Shown here piece by piece: positions 39,496 to 52,266 of a stretch of 64,000 nucleotides of DNA. The stretch is from Fennellomyces sp. T-0311 (Eukaryota > Mucoromycota > Mucoromycetes > Mucorales > Lichtheimiaceae). Both the position numbers and the translations under genes were made by a program. How positions within the stretch are numbered: the stretch's first letter is position 1; every line of letters starts with the position of its first letter. The notes below the pieces were generated by a model. The model was not told the origin of the DNA, ran no database searches, and was given only the letters and a program-made list of their open reading frames with translations. The DNA lies in assembly GCA_025266875.1 (NCBI GenBank), contig JALLLT010000020.1, positions 558,001-622,000 of the forward strand, in the 5' to 3' direction.

Positions 39496-41556
39496 TCAAC
39501 GTTGGGTATCACACGAGGTGGTATCATCGGCTTCGTCGTTCATCCCGCCTCCAGCCAGTTGCGAATGAAGGGATATGCCGCAGAACATGGAGCCTTGCCG
39601 TCTCACCGAATGCTGGCTGGAGACACTGCTATGGTAGTGCTCGTCGTCATCCGTTAATCGAGGACGGTCGCATAGCAACGGCGTTGTTTCAGTTAATGCA
39701 GCGCCCTTCTTGCTGTTTGCCGAAGATGTAGATGCTGATGATGACGAACAAGGCGTAGATGCGCGTATGGATATCGATGGAGGTTCATTGGAGGAAACAA
39801 CCGTGTCCGGAGGCGGTGCCGATGATTGCCACGCGGCCTTTGAACGCGTGTTTGCTCCTTTCTGGGAGTGGCGGCCAGATGTTATCAGAAAGATGCCCAG
39901 GAATTCTGTTATACATCCTGCCGCGAACCTAGATGATTGTTGTCAGTTCCTGACATTATGCATCCGCGATTGCCAAGTTACCGTGCCAAATGGGCAGGAT
40001 CATCATCGTCAAAGTCTCCGTAAATGACGGCGCTGCCTGCGATAGCCGACAGGGTAAATAAGACGAATTGTGTGGGGATAACGGCTGTTGAGTCGTATCG
40101 CTGCATTGCCTTATTAAGGTATTTAATTTGCATGATGGCTGTATAGAAAAGAATGATGAGAAGGATGTATGAAATGGCGTAACTATAGAAACTGATGAGA
40201 TTCACACCCGCCTGAGCGACAAACGGAGACATGGTTCTTACGTGAAGAGTTTGTACAATGTCATGTTTAGCATGGAGGAGAGACTTTTGGTAGCAATGAC
40301 GGTGTATGCACCTATGTTTTTTTGTTATCGTAGTACAGTTGGGGTCAGTTGAGAAGCCAGGCTGTCTTGCGCATTGACCGCTCTCCCCCCTTGGCTAACT
40401 TACCATAAAGCGCTACCAGCCCAATGTCAATTAATATATTCTCTGAGCCGTATTGCGGAGAGAGCGCCGTGAGGGCCAGAATGAGGCCGACGGAAATGAT
40501 ATAAAACACGATGGAACGGGATTGCATTAGCGCTGCAGCCACCAGTTCAGGTGACAGCTAACAATCATGTTTTGAGTAAGAAAAGCAGTGTTTTACAAGC
40601 TGCACACACACTCTGTACCTTGGTTTCCCGATGCTTTGTGCTGGAAACGACGCCGGCGGCACCAAGCATTGCCAGGACGACGCCAAAGAAATCCTGCTTC
40701 CGAAAGGTTTCGTCGAGAAGGAGCGGCGCAAGGATTGTGTTGGATATTAAGGTGGTGGTGCCGAGCGGGGCGATGGTGGAAGCTGGGGCGAATCCATAGG
40801 CTGTAATCTCGTCATTAGTCACCTAAATTGCTTAGGAGTGAGGGAGGAGCCCAGGCCCTTACCAATGAAGTTACCGCTCTCACCAATGCCAAGCAAGATA
40901 ATGCCCAGCCACCACACTTTGGATCGTAGATACCGGGTGTTATCTGTGCTGTTTGGGCATTTGCTCCCCTTTATCTGCGTGTCGGAATACAAATGCGTGC
41001 CAGGGGTACCTTGTGAGCAAGATGAGTGCGAGGAGCGTCGCGATGCTGACGGGAGGGCGTCGTGTTTGTTGTCTTCAGACAGGCGATTATGCTGACAAGT
41101 ATAACCAGTGCACATTCAGTTGATATCAAAACACTTGGGTCGTACTGTTGCTTACTGCAAGCTTTTGAATGTTGAGGGCGAAGGATATGAGAACCTATTA
41201 AAAAAAAGATTGCATAGAGCTTGATCTGTATATGGCACATGAAAAAAAAAACCACGGCGGTAAAACGTACATTGCCGCAGATTGAAAGGACAACGCCGAC
41301 CAGTGTGTCGGTCTCGGCGCCTATTTCTCGGCCAAACAAGCGTAGCATGCTCATGGCGAGTTGTGGACCTGAATAAAGAAGCAGGCGGATTGCGAGCTAT
41401 GCAAAAACGAAGCAGTAAGAAATAAGGAAAAAAAAAAATGAGACTCAGCGGGTAACTAATAAGGCAGGTGATACCGAACATGTGCCATGAAGCCACCATC
41501 TCGAGCACGAGCATCTTCTTTTGGATGCGGTAAACTGATCGCCAGCTGGCTACCAT
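39496..41556 (-). CDS. NIPA-family Mg2+ transporter
   Basis: Multi-span membrane protein of the NIPA/DMT group, implicated in Mg2+ transport. Nine exons join in phase: 41556-41475, 41368-41271, 41194-41156, 41091-40863, 40800-40619, 40557-40404, 40311-40242, 40191-39982 and 39928-39496, giving 498 aa. Signatures: LVGVVLSICGNVLISFALNI, AYGFAPASTIAPLGTTTLIS, NTILAPLLLDETFRKQDFFG, LMQSRSIVFYIISVGLIL, MQIKYLNKAMQRYDSTAVIP and TQFVLFTLSAIAGSAVIYGDF. A Ser-rich cytosolic loop follows the second helix, and about 120 C-terminal residues are disordered, unlike the short tails of animal NIPA proteins. The most 5' exon is inferred; a start at 41354 (466 aa) is the alternative. It is divergent from the coiled-coil gene 214 bp away. 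Confidence 0.88.
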
Positions 41557-41770
41557 TTATAGAACGAACAATTTAACTGAGCAGACAGAGGGTTATACTT
41601 GTACACATCACAGGCAGACGATTGTTCATATCGGCCGTTCATTTACTATATAGCAAATCCGCGCTTTTTCAGGAACCGCATTCTGCGCACAGGTGAGACA
41701 AAATATTGTTAGCGTGTTTTTTTTTCAGCGCCTCTCTCTTCTTTGTTTCTTCAGACGGGGCTTTGTTCTG

Positions 41771-43384
41771 ATGCAGTCGATGGATACACCCGTCCAGGTC
41801 GACTGGCTGAAGCAGCAGCCTCACAACAAGCGCCAGAGCACCTTTCTGGCCCACAACAAATACAGCACTGTGATGAACACCAAAACGTTTCCGGCGTCGT
41901 TGCAGGACCAGTCCAGCAATATGATCAACCGAGGCTGGAACTATTCACCCGACCACCAACGCGCATTGACTCCCTCGCCCACGCCCTCCGCCTCTTCCAT
42001 ATCCTCCACGTCGGGCCCCTCGCTTTCGCTGCCCAAAAAGGCCAGCGCCATCGGGCTCAACGGCCAGTTTCTGCCACAACTCAACCTCGAGCCGTTGATG
42101 CTCCACCCGCAAGACGACGAGGACGAGGAGGATCACGAACGAATAGATGGCGATGCACATAGGCGTATCCGTCTATTGGAAAATCAACTGGCTCGGGCAC
42201 AAAAGGAGACGCAAACATATCGGGAGCAACTCGCACACCATGACCAGACCACACAACAAATGCTCACAGACTCGTTGGCTGAGAAAGAAAAGCAAAGCGC
42301 ACAGATCCGCCAATTACTCAATGTCGTTGCCAAGCAGGAACAGCTCATCCAGTTGCTGCAGGAACGAAACACGCCCGAGGACGGAGACTATGTTGCCATG
42401 CGGATCCAGCTCCATACAATGCGACAGGAATTGGATGCGATCGTTGGCGAAAAACGAAGCCTGGAAATGCGCATGGCGTCGTTCTTGGAGGAAGAGTTGG
42501 ACGAATTAACCATGTCACACGAAGATCTAGGGACTTTATCAGATCACCAGAACGATGAAATTTTGCACCATTTGGAAATGCGGCGACGAAGCAGCAGCGT
42601 GCTCGACGCAGATCAGTACAGTCTGATGGCTTTCGGTTCACCTACGAAAACAATCAACAGCAACACTCTGTTACCACCGCTGAATCAAGTGGACGAAGAA
42701 GACGGAGATGATGACGAGGACGCTGTTTCACGCTATTCATCGTTTGCATCTTCACCAATGACAGCCACAACATCATTCAGAGATTCAGGAATCCGCCAAT
42801 CGCTCTCGTCCATGGGTACCAATTCGCCAACAACAGCAGCAGCCAACAATGCAGCAAGAAAAGCAGCCTGGCAAAAAGTCATGCTACCGCCAGCGACGCC
42901 TCCTCCGAGTCATCCATTGCCACCCGTACCGCCACTGGGCGTCATGGCAGCCACCAATAACATCGATGCTAAGCAGCAGGAGTATTCTATGCCAGAGGAA
43001 GAGCTTCCCTTACCACCAACAGAGCATGCTTTACAAGCTGGTGCACATCCATTGCCGCCCGTCCCCTCCCCATCCCGATCACATCGCTCTTTATCTCCAC
43101 AACGTTTGTCCATGCATCCCCTCGTCATCTCAACCTCCCGTACTGGAAAGCACACATCGGCCGATGCCATCAACAAGCAAAACAACCAGCACCGATCCCT
43201 CTCACCTCCTCCTCCCTCTGCACCGCCCATCGTCTCTACACAATCATCCAGCCTATTAGCTGCTCTCAACAAGAACAGTTCCGTCGACACAGACATATCA
43301 GTTGCCACAGGAATGGCAGAAGGATCCGATGGTCGTGACAGAGGAGGCTTTTGGAAGGGAATGAGAAAAAAGTGGAAGAAGTAG
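41771..43384 (+). CDS. Unrecognised coiled-coil protein with proline-rich tail
   Basis: Single-exon gene of 537 aa; no family recognised. Residues 1-110 are Ser/Pro-rich and disordered, starting MQSMDTPVQVDWLKQQPHN. Residues 125-260 form a heptad coiled coil (RIRLLENQLARAQKETQTYR through GEKRSLEMRMASFLEEELDE). The rest is disordered, with acidic patches, three repeats of the form HPLPPVP (around residues 380-440) and a final basic patch, GFWKGMRKKWKK. The proline motifs suggest SH3 or WW partners, and the amphipathic basic end suggests membrane or actin contact; both are inference. The frame is open to 41693 upstream, but 41771 is the first ATG of the frame. Possibly a cytoskeletal or polarity scaffold. 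Confidence 0.75.
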   Translation: MQSMDTPVQVDWLKQQPHNKRQSTFLAHNKYSTVMNTKTFPASLQDQSSNMINRGWNYSPDHQRALTPSPTPSASSISSTSGPSLSLPKKASAIGLNGQFLPQLNLEPLMLHPQDDEDEEDHERIDGDAHRRIRLLENQLARAQKETQTYREQLAHHDQTTQQMLTDSLAEKEKQSAQIRQLLNVVAKQEQLIQLLQERNTPEDGDYVAMRIQLHTMRQELDAIVGEKRSLEMRMASFLEEELDELTMSHEDLGTLSDHQNDEILHHLEMRRRSSSVLDADQYSLMAFGSPTKTINSNTLLPPLNQVDEEDGDDDEDAVSRYSSFASSPMTATTSFRDSGIRQSLSSMGTNSPTTAAANNAARKAAWQKVMLPPATPPPSHPLPPVPPLGVMAATNNIDAKQQEYSMPEEELPLPPTEHALQAGAHPLPPVPSPSRSHRSLSPQRLSMHPLVISTSRTGKHTSADAINKQNNQHRSLSPPPPSAPPIVSTQSSSLLAALNKNSSVDTDISVATGMAEGSDGRDRGGFWKGMRKKWKK

Positions 43385-43478
43385 CGAAGAGTCACGACCG
43401 TTTACAATTTATGTATATTAGTATCTAATCATTGTTCTACTTGGTTTTTTTTTTTTTACAAAGCATTAAAATGTATTA

Positions 43479-44947
43479 TCAATGCACTTCCAAGGGCTTC
43501 ATTTCTTCCGCTCGCCGTTTACGTTCGCACTCACAAACACCGTCGTCCCCGCGGATGCTGGACTTGCAATCATTGCAACAGTATACTTTGTCGGTCGCGC
43601 AAGATGTACAGTACAGCACCAACAAATGGCAATGGGTCGATCCACACTTTTGATAGATATCCCATTGAACACCGCAGCGTTGGCACACGCTGACGGGCGG
43701 TGATGAGTCATCATCCGCAAGCGCCAACGCTTGACGTGCATCGAATACGTAGTTTTTCCCCAGCCAGAGTGATGGTTTGTCGCTGTCGTTCCGCTTGCAC
43801 CATTCGATATAGTTATGGATGCCGCCTTTGAGCATATGGATTTTGGTATCGGGTGAGAGGACTTGATGCATGTACGCGGTGGCCTTTTCGCATCGAATTC
43901 CTCTGAACGCACATGTTAATACAAATTTCAACTGTCATGCTATTTTTTTTTCTGTTTCCAAGGTTACCCTGTACAGTATGTAAAGATGGTTTTACCCTCC
44001 AGAGCCTGCCGATTCCGATCCACGTAATCGGGAAATCGGCTGAATTTGCGTATCTGGGGCGTTAATGCGCCTTGGAACAGCCCAATGCGGCTTTCATAGT
44101 AGTTCCGGGTATCGATCAAAAGTGTATCCTCTTTATCCCGGTGTTTCAGAAGCATATCATGAAACTCTTCTGGTTCGAGCTTTTGCACTCGATCCGAAGC
44201 TTCGGACAATTGATCCAAGCCGACCCGTGCTGGACGTCCAAGTGGACATATCTCATCCACGATTTTGATGGACAGGTCCGCGAATACGTGGCGACATCCC
44301 TTGGATGGTTTGAAAAATTGATAGCGACGGTCGTTGAGTGCTTTCAAATCCGTGCCGATTTCCTTGGAGAATGGATCGGTGGCAAAGATATCGGTGGTGG
44401 TGATCCAGTCGAGGTAGGCTTCCATTGCTTGGTTTGTTCCGCCCAATGTAATGTTGACACCTTCGTTTGCAATACGGACTTTGCCTGTCAGATCAAGTTG
44501 TTCACCGATTTTTTGGTGTTGGTGGGCGTACTTTGCCGGGTCGTCGATCTTGATGTACTTGTAAAAGAGAATGACTTGCGAGGTCCCGGGAGGGCATTCG
44601 CAGTTGACAGCAATGGGGTCTGAACCACCCTAACATACGCCACGTCAAGCTATCTATTCAGAAATAGACCAGGGCCGCAAACCATATATATTATTTACCT
44701 TGGGTGCCCGTCGCCGACGAAACTCCTTGCTGGAACCGTTGTTGTCTTGTTGTTCTCGTTCTTTCCATAACTGATCTTGCCATTGCTGAATCTCAGCAAC
44801 ATGGCTTTCGTGCACATGACGTCCAATGCCTTCGTGACAATTGTACTGATTACCACAACATTGCCATGTTGTATCGTTTATCTTTTTATCCCCAATGACT
44901 CGCTGTGCCGCCACGCTTCTGATTTTGCGAGCCAGGTTTTGGGGCAT
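43479..44947 (-). CDS. TSTD2-like rhodanese protein (TrhO family)
   Basis: Eukaryotic relative of bacterial TrhO, which hydroxylates uridine 34 of tRNA; vertebrate member TSTD2. Three exons join in phase: 44947-44699, 44629-43968 and 43902-43479, giving 444 aa. Order of parts: an N-terminal C2H2-like finger (WQCCGNQYNCHEGIGRHVHE, next to ESH), the TrhO N-domain (QVILFYKYIKIDDPAKYAHQ, RIANEGVNITLGG), then rhodanese (LLIDTRNYYESRIGLFQGA, FSRFPDYVDRNRQAL) with the active-site loop YCTGGIRCEKA, in which the first Cys is the persulfide residue. The C-terminal Cys-rich segment (VCQRCGVQW, CTSCATDKVYCCNDCKSS) is the family's zinc-binding tail. Divergent from PMT2 with 270 bp between starts. Confidence 0.92.
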
Positions 44948-45217
44948 ACTTTTTGTTTTTTTTTCTTAAAAAAAAGAATAATTTCGGATGTGCTGATATT
45001 TGTGGCGCCATGGATATATTCTGTAACCACATTTTCGTTGTCAAGGCAATCCAATCCACTGGTCACTATCGAAATTTTGACAATCAGAGTATCAACTAGT
45101 CTATTACATTTTTTATGCCAGTTCCAAAATTCTTGTTTTTTGAAAGGGTGTATAAAAGATCAGATGTGTCTGTCATCCGCTTGCTTTTTTTTCTTTCTTT
45201 CTTTCTCTATAGTCATC

Positions 45218-47955
45218 ATGGATAACTTGAAAAGAAGGCATATCGCGCATCCTCAAGTGGACAAGGATGAGCCGGCGTATGAGCGCATATCATTGCAGGA
45301 TGAAGAAGATTTGTATTCAGAAAAGGTCAAGGCACGAAGGGATTATCGATACAATCACATTTCAAAAGTATGTCACCAACATATATACACACCATGGACA
45401 CTTTGTAATATTCAAGTTGCCGTAGTATGCTTCGTGGACATTGGAGAATAAGCATGTTCTTATACCAGTTATCCTGACAGCACTGTCGTTCTGGACACGC
45501 TTTCGAGACATTGATCGGTCTCATTCTGTTGTATGGGACGAAGCCCATTTTGGCAAGGTAAAATAAGTGGTTTTGTGTCCTTTGTTGCGAGTTCTAAAGT
45601 TTGAGTCCTATAGTTTGGATCGTACTATCTCAAGCGCGAATTTTATTTTGATGTGCATCCACCGCTTGGCAAGATGTTGGTGGGGCTTTCGGGATGGTTG
45701 GCTGGTTACGATGGATCCTTCAAGTTTGAGTCTGGAAAGGAATATCCTGAGGATCTGAATTATGCGGCAATGCGAACGTTTAACGCCTTTTGGGGTGCAC
45801 TTGTCATTCCAATGGCGTACGGAACTGCTCGCCAGCTTGGAATGTCCTTGATGGCAAGCACATTGGCTGCCACCATGGTTCTTTGCGGTAAGTGCACACG
45901 CCCTCTTTGCTTTTTTTTTGTTCGTCCAGGAAGACTCAAACGAAAATCATTTGCTGGTTTAGATACTGCCTATTTATGCATCAGTCGTTTTATCCTTTTG
46001 GATTCCATGCTGCTTTTCTTTACATGTTCCACTCTGTATTGTTTGTCCGGACTCCACAAGTCGCGCATGAGGTACAATTCACTGCTTTTTATTTGGGTGG
46101 AGGCATTTGATATTAAAGTCAACTACGTTGTAGTCCGTTTTCAAAAGCATGGTGGTTCTGGCTGACAACAACGGGGGTCTCTTTGGGTTGCGTTTCAAGG
46201 TAAATGTTGTGGGAAACCGTATATGCACAAGTCGACTCACTATGTCTGTCAGCGTGAAATGGGTTGGATTGTTTGCCGTTGCCACGGTGGGTGTGTACAC
46301 GCTGGAAGATTTGTGGGACAAATTTGGCGATCTGAAACTACCCAAGTTGGTGTACCTTGGCCACTGGCTTGCTCGGGCCATAGCCCTCATTGCCATCCCC
46401 GTGGCCATTTATATGGCAAGCTTCGTTGCTCACTTTACCATCTTGTCCAAAAGCGGGCCTGGCGATGCTCAAATGAGCTCACTCTTCCAAGCTCATCTCG
46501 AAGGAAACACCCTCGGTGACGGTCCGCTTGGTAAAAGAAAGGTTCATGCATATGCGTTGCAGCCATTCTTAATATCCATATATAGAAATTGCTATTGGTT
46601 CCCGAGTAACCATCAAGAACAGTGCGTTGGGCGGTGGACTACTCCATTCGCACGTCCAAAAGTATCCAGACGGGTCCAAGCAACAGCAGGTGACCTGTTA
46701 CCACCACAAGGATAACAACAACAACTGGTTCATTGCCCACGCTTTTCCGCAAAAGAAACAGTACGACGATGAAGATGCGGAGGTGCAATACGTGGGGGAC
46801 GGCGACGCGATTCGACTGGTGCATCAAAAGACATCGCGCAAACTGCACAGCCATCCCATCCCGGCGCCTATTACATCGGATCAATTTGAAGTGAGCGCAT
46901 ACGGAAACGAGAACATTACCGATGTAAAGGACAATTGGATTATCGAGTTTGTCGATGATATGGGTGACGCACATGCACCCAAAAACCGCATTCGTTCGCT
47001 ATCCACTCGCTTCCGTCTTCGTCACGCGCATCTTGGTTGTTTGCTGGCGGCGCACAACGTCCATTTGCCCCAATGGGGATTCAAACAGGTGGAAGTGATC
47101 TGCGACAGAGACGCCAAGAAGTCTGATCAAAACGCTTGGTGGAATATCGAAGAACACGTCAACGAAAAATGTAAGCTAAATCATCGCTGGGTTGTGCGTG
47201 TATCATTTGCTAATGACAGGCATTTTTTTTTTTAAAAAAAAGTACCGGTGGCACCCAAGAGTGCGTATCGCTCAAGCTTTTTGAGCAACTTTGTGCATCT
47301 CAACGCTGCCATGTGGAGGTCGAACAATGCGCTTATTCCTGACCCGGACAAGGACGACAAGCTGGCGTCGACCCCCTCGCAATGGCCGCTTGTATCTGTG
47401 GGCTTGCGGATGTGCGGGTGGGATGACAGGAAAGTCAAGTTTTTCCTCCTCGGCAACCCCATTGTGTGGTGGTCCAGTTTTGCGGCCTTGTGGGTGTTTG
47501 TTCTGACGGCCATCACGTACAACTGTCGCATGCGGCGTCAAATACAGGATTTATCTCAAAGTAAGGCCTCTGCCATTTTCGGATGAAAGCAGCAAAAAAG
47601 GCACTGACACTACGCGACAGGTCAATGGGATAGGTTCCTGATGGTTGGCAAGACCCTGTTTGCGGGATGGTTCCTTCACTACGTTCCGTTTTTCATCATG
47701 GGGCGTGTGACGTATCTCCACCATTACTTTCCGGCCTTGTACTTTAGCATCCTGATGGTTCCGTTCCTTCTGGACCACTTTACGACCGGGGCGTCGACGT
47801 CGAGGCGCGCGGTGGTGTTTGGCATTGTGTTTGTGGCGGTGGTGGCGTCGTTCATCCACTTTTCACCGATAGCCTTTGGCATGCGAGGGCCGGCGACGCA
47901 GTACAGCAGCCGCAGATGGTTCAGAAAGTGGGCGTTGACAGATACTGTATACTGA
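45218..47955 (+). CDS. PMT2: Protein O-mannosyltransferase, PMT2 type
   Basis: ER enzyme transferring mannose from dolichyl-phosphate-mannose to Ser/Thr of secretory proteins, essential for fungal walls. Nine exons join in phase: 45218-45367, 45447-45557, 45614-45887, 45963-46071, 46134-46199, 46253-46530, 46586-47170, 47243-47560 and 47621-47955, giving 741 aa. Catalytic acidic pair in WDEAHFGK, then [49 protein letters not shown] and [13 protein letters not shown]. Three MIR motifs lie at about residues 340-530, including [20 protein letters not shown], whose QQQVT is PMT2-like. The end [14 protein letters not shown] is also PMT2-like. An apparent exon around 46101-46115 is rejected because only splicing to 46134 keeps the conserved PFSKAWWFW frame. 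A pyrimidine tract precedes the ATG. Confidence 0.93.
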
Positions 47956-48134
47956 AGTCATCCTTATCTGTACATATTTCATCTATAATCATTCAATCAG
48001 CAACATATTTTATCTTGGCTATCAACCGCCCGCCCAATCGTTGTTGGATAGACTACATAACTTCAAGCCACGACCTTTAAAGCACGCCCCCGAAATAATT
48101 TTTTTGACATTTCCAACTTTTTCACTTTTTCGTA

Positions 48135-49723
48135 ATGAGCGTTCAAGGATTCTGGGGTAAAAAAAAGAAAGCTATGGGTGGATTGCTCAAAGCAAATGGG
48201 GTTGACCATAAAAATAGGCTTGCGTGTTGAACCCAAAAAGACCTACAGCCAAGTTGTTCAAGCGCCTTTCCGCGTTTCCATGGTAGTTTTTTTTTTCTGA
48301 TCTAGAAATGCATGATCGATCTTGTTCATAGTGTGTGAATAACGCAGGCTTCTTTGGGAGACGACATCAAGGGAAAGGCTCGCACCAGTCTGTGGGTGAA
48401 GGTGGACAAGAATGATTTCGTCTTGTGCTCATTGACGCCTGAAAAGGTGAATGTCCATACTGACCCACACGGTTCGCTTTGACTTATATTTTACCTGTAT
48501 AGACTGAACAACAGCCTTTGGATATCACTTTTGTCGAGGGTGAGGAAGTCACCTTCACTGCCAAGGGTTCCAAGTGAGTTGGACATAATGAAAAAACATG
48601 GGATACAAAGAAGACAAATACTCATTTGATTGTTAAAGCACCATTCATCTCACTGGCAACTACATTTTCGACGATGAGGATGATGAAGCTGGTGCGGCCA
48701 ACATTTCCGAGTAAGTTTTTAATAGAGAGGCGTGCGACGCGTGTTTGCAGATCAAAGAAACCTGACCCGTAGCAATAGTATCGCTGCTCTTTTGAACGAA
48801 CGACGAGGTAACGTACAGCTTGAAATGATGGTTATATTTCGTACTGATGCGTGCAGCAGGTCTTGTTGACGATGAAGCTGAAGTCTCTGGCGAAGATTCG
48901 AGCGACGAGGATGAGGAAGACGAAATGCACGAGGACGAAGATATGGAAGAGGATGAGGATGAGGAGGAAGAGGAAGAAGAGGAGGAGGAGGCCGTCAAGC
49001 CAGCCAAGAAGGACAAGAAGCGTCCCGCTGAAGCTGAGCAGGATAAGCCGTCCAAGAAGGCAAAGGCGGATGAGGCTGCTCAGAAGCAACAGGAGCTCAA
49101 GAAGCAACAGGAGCAAAAGAAGGCGGAGGAACTAAAGAAGAAGCAAGAGCAAAAGAAGGCTGAGGAGTTAAAGAAGAAGCAACAGGAGCAAAAGAAGGCC
49201 GAGGAGCTAAAGAAGAAGCAGGAAAAGAAGAAGCAGGAGGAAGCAAAGAAGGCCGAACCCCAGGTAAATGTGGTGTGTGCATGGGTAACTGTCACATTGG
49301 AGACTCATGGCGAGAACAGATCAAGAAGCTTCCCAACGGATTGGTCATCGAAGAGGTGGAGCTTGGTGAGGGTACCGAAGTGGCAAAGGCTGGCCGCAAG
49401 GTAAGATGGTGTGCAGTGGTTGGGGTTTTCTGAGGATGGATTAACTGATTTTTTTGTGTGGGTAGGTGGGTATGCGGTACATTGGCAAGCTGCTCAACGG
49501 TAAGGTATTCGACAAGAACATCAGCGGCCGGCCCTTCTTCTTCAACCTTGGACGCGGCGAGGTGATCAAGGGATGGGACATTGGCGTGGCTGGCATGAAG
49601 ATGGGCGGCAGTCGCAAGCTGACGATCCCTGCGGCTCTTGCGTATGGCAAGCGTGGCGCACCACCAGATATTCCAAAGAACGCGACGCTGGTGTTTGACA
49701 TTAAGCTGGTGGCGCTCAAATAA
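48135..49723 (+). CDS. Nuclear FKBP-type prolyl isomerase (Fpr3/Fpr4, FKBP39-like)
   Basis: Nucleolar or chromatin-linked peptidyl-prolyl isomerase and histone chaperone. Nine exons join in phase: 48135-48156, 48218-48282, 48348-48446, 48503-48573, 48639-48710, 48773-48807, 48857-49263, 49320-49400 and 49466-49723, giving 369 aa. Residues 1-95 form a nucleoplasmin-like barrel ([29 protein letters not shown]). Next come an acidic tract with ten consecutive Glu, a basic NLS-like patch and an imperfect repeat of [12 protein letters not shown]. The C-terminal 110 residues are [66 protein letters not shown], with conserved Tyr, Phe, Asp and Trp of the pocket. Exon 7 has a tandem CAGCAG acceptor at 48854-48859. 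Confidence 0.94.
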
Positions 49724-49860
49724 GTTTTTTTCATTACGGCATTCATTCTTTTTTTTATATCTTTTCAATTAAAAAAAACCATTTGGGTTTACTTTGGTTC
49801 TCGTAAAGCTCTAGGAGGGTGGTATCATTGGCACAAAAAAAATAAAACTGGGAGAGAGAG

Positions 49861-51078
<1,218 letters not shown>

Positions 51079-51336
51079 TTCACAACAGAGGGTCGGACGA
51101 TCGAGAAAGAAAAGAAAGAAGGGGTTTAATCACTCGCACACACACACAAAAATCATAAGGGCCCTTTCAAGAGAGATCCGTGTAACCTGCAGCTGCCCAC
51201 TTCATTATAGTCGCTGTACATCATGCCGATAAACTTTAAGGGGGGGAAAGACGGCCACAAACATGACACGAGTAGACCATAAACTTTTTTTTGAAGATAA
51301 ACTATTCATTCAAGAATAGACAACACGCACGCTAAC

Positions 51337-52112
51337 TTAGAATCTAAGCTTGGTGAAGAACCACTTGTTCTTGCCGGTCTGATATCTCTCCTCGAAAAGC
51401 TTCTTGATGACCTGCAATACATGTGTCAGACAACGCACACCATCCACTCCCTCTTTTATATAATATATACCTTCTTGGATTCTGATCGCTGGGTGGCATC
51501 CTTGAAAGTCTCGGCGGAAACGGTACCCTTGATCTGCTCCAAGTCGAGAGCGTAACTGTACATCATACGCAATTCAGCTCCTCGTTCCATGTAAACATAT
51601 CTATGTGTCTGTGCCTTACCGAGTGGGCATCATGTGGTTGTAGTTAACAATCTTGACGAAGGGCTTAACTTTGGAGCGCTTGGCAAGCTTCTTCTTGCCC
51701 ATGGCGCGAGTGACCTTCAAGGGGTAGCGCTCGATACCGGCAACAACAGCGTAGCCGTAGGGTCTGTCCTTGGTGCCCTCATCGTGGTCTAATTTCGTTT
51801 ATTTTCGTCAGTTTCGACGCGTAAAAAAAAACGGTGATTTTGTTTTGTTTCTTTGTGCTGAATACATACTGCGGACGACGACAGCCTTCTTGCCAGCATA
51901 ACGACCCTGCAAAATGACAACGACCTATGATGAAAAAGGAAAGGGCAAGTCAGCATGTGTGTTTTTCATTGGCAAAAGAAATGGTGTAATTTCGAATGTC
52001 GATATTTTTTTTCGGTTCGGTCGATTATCGTTTTCGATCCATCCGTAGAGTCTAATCATCCATCCGTAACTGTTGTGATACGCACCTTACCAGCCTTGAT
52101 GAATTTTACCAT
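51337..52112 (-). CDS. RPL27: 60S ribosomal protein L27 (eL27)
   Basis: Large-subunit ribosomal protein. Five exons join in phase: 52112-52086, 51924-51870, 51788-51620, 51555-51471 and 51411-51337, giving 136 aa, the standard eL27 length. The N-terminus [20 protein letters not shown] with GKKAVVVR is the KOW region, followed by [39 protein letters not shown] and the conserved end [11 protein letters not shown]. Third codon positions are C-rich, in line with high expression. Intron 1 follows codon 9, a common place in ribosomal protein genes. Start and stop are unambiguous. Confidence 0.97.
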
Positions 52113-52266
52113 GGTGTCAAAAAGTAAAAAAGAGGAGGTTTATCCGCTTGCATCGGCTTTGGTTTTCCATAGCAACGATTCTCGCACACATTTTTGATAC
52201 CCCGCCCCTTACAACACTTCACTCTCTTTTTACTTTTTTCCAAGCACGATACATGCAACAACGCCC

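Noticed and set aside
42910..43395. 161-codon minus-strand Gly/Cys-rich ORF
   Set aside because: Shadow of the Pro/Ser-rich coding tail of the gene at 41771-43384.
46101..46115. Small PMT2 exon ending GTCAAC
   Set aside because: It breaks the frame of the conserved [10 protein letters not shown] segment; splicing from 46071 to 46134 restores it.
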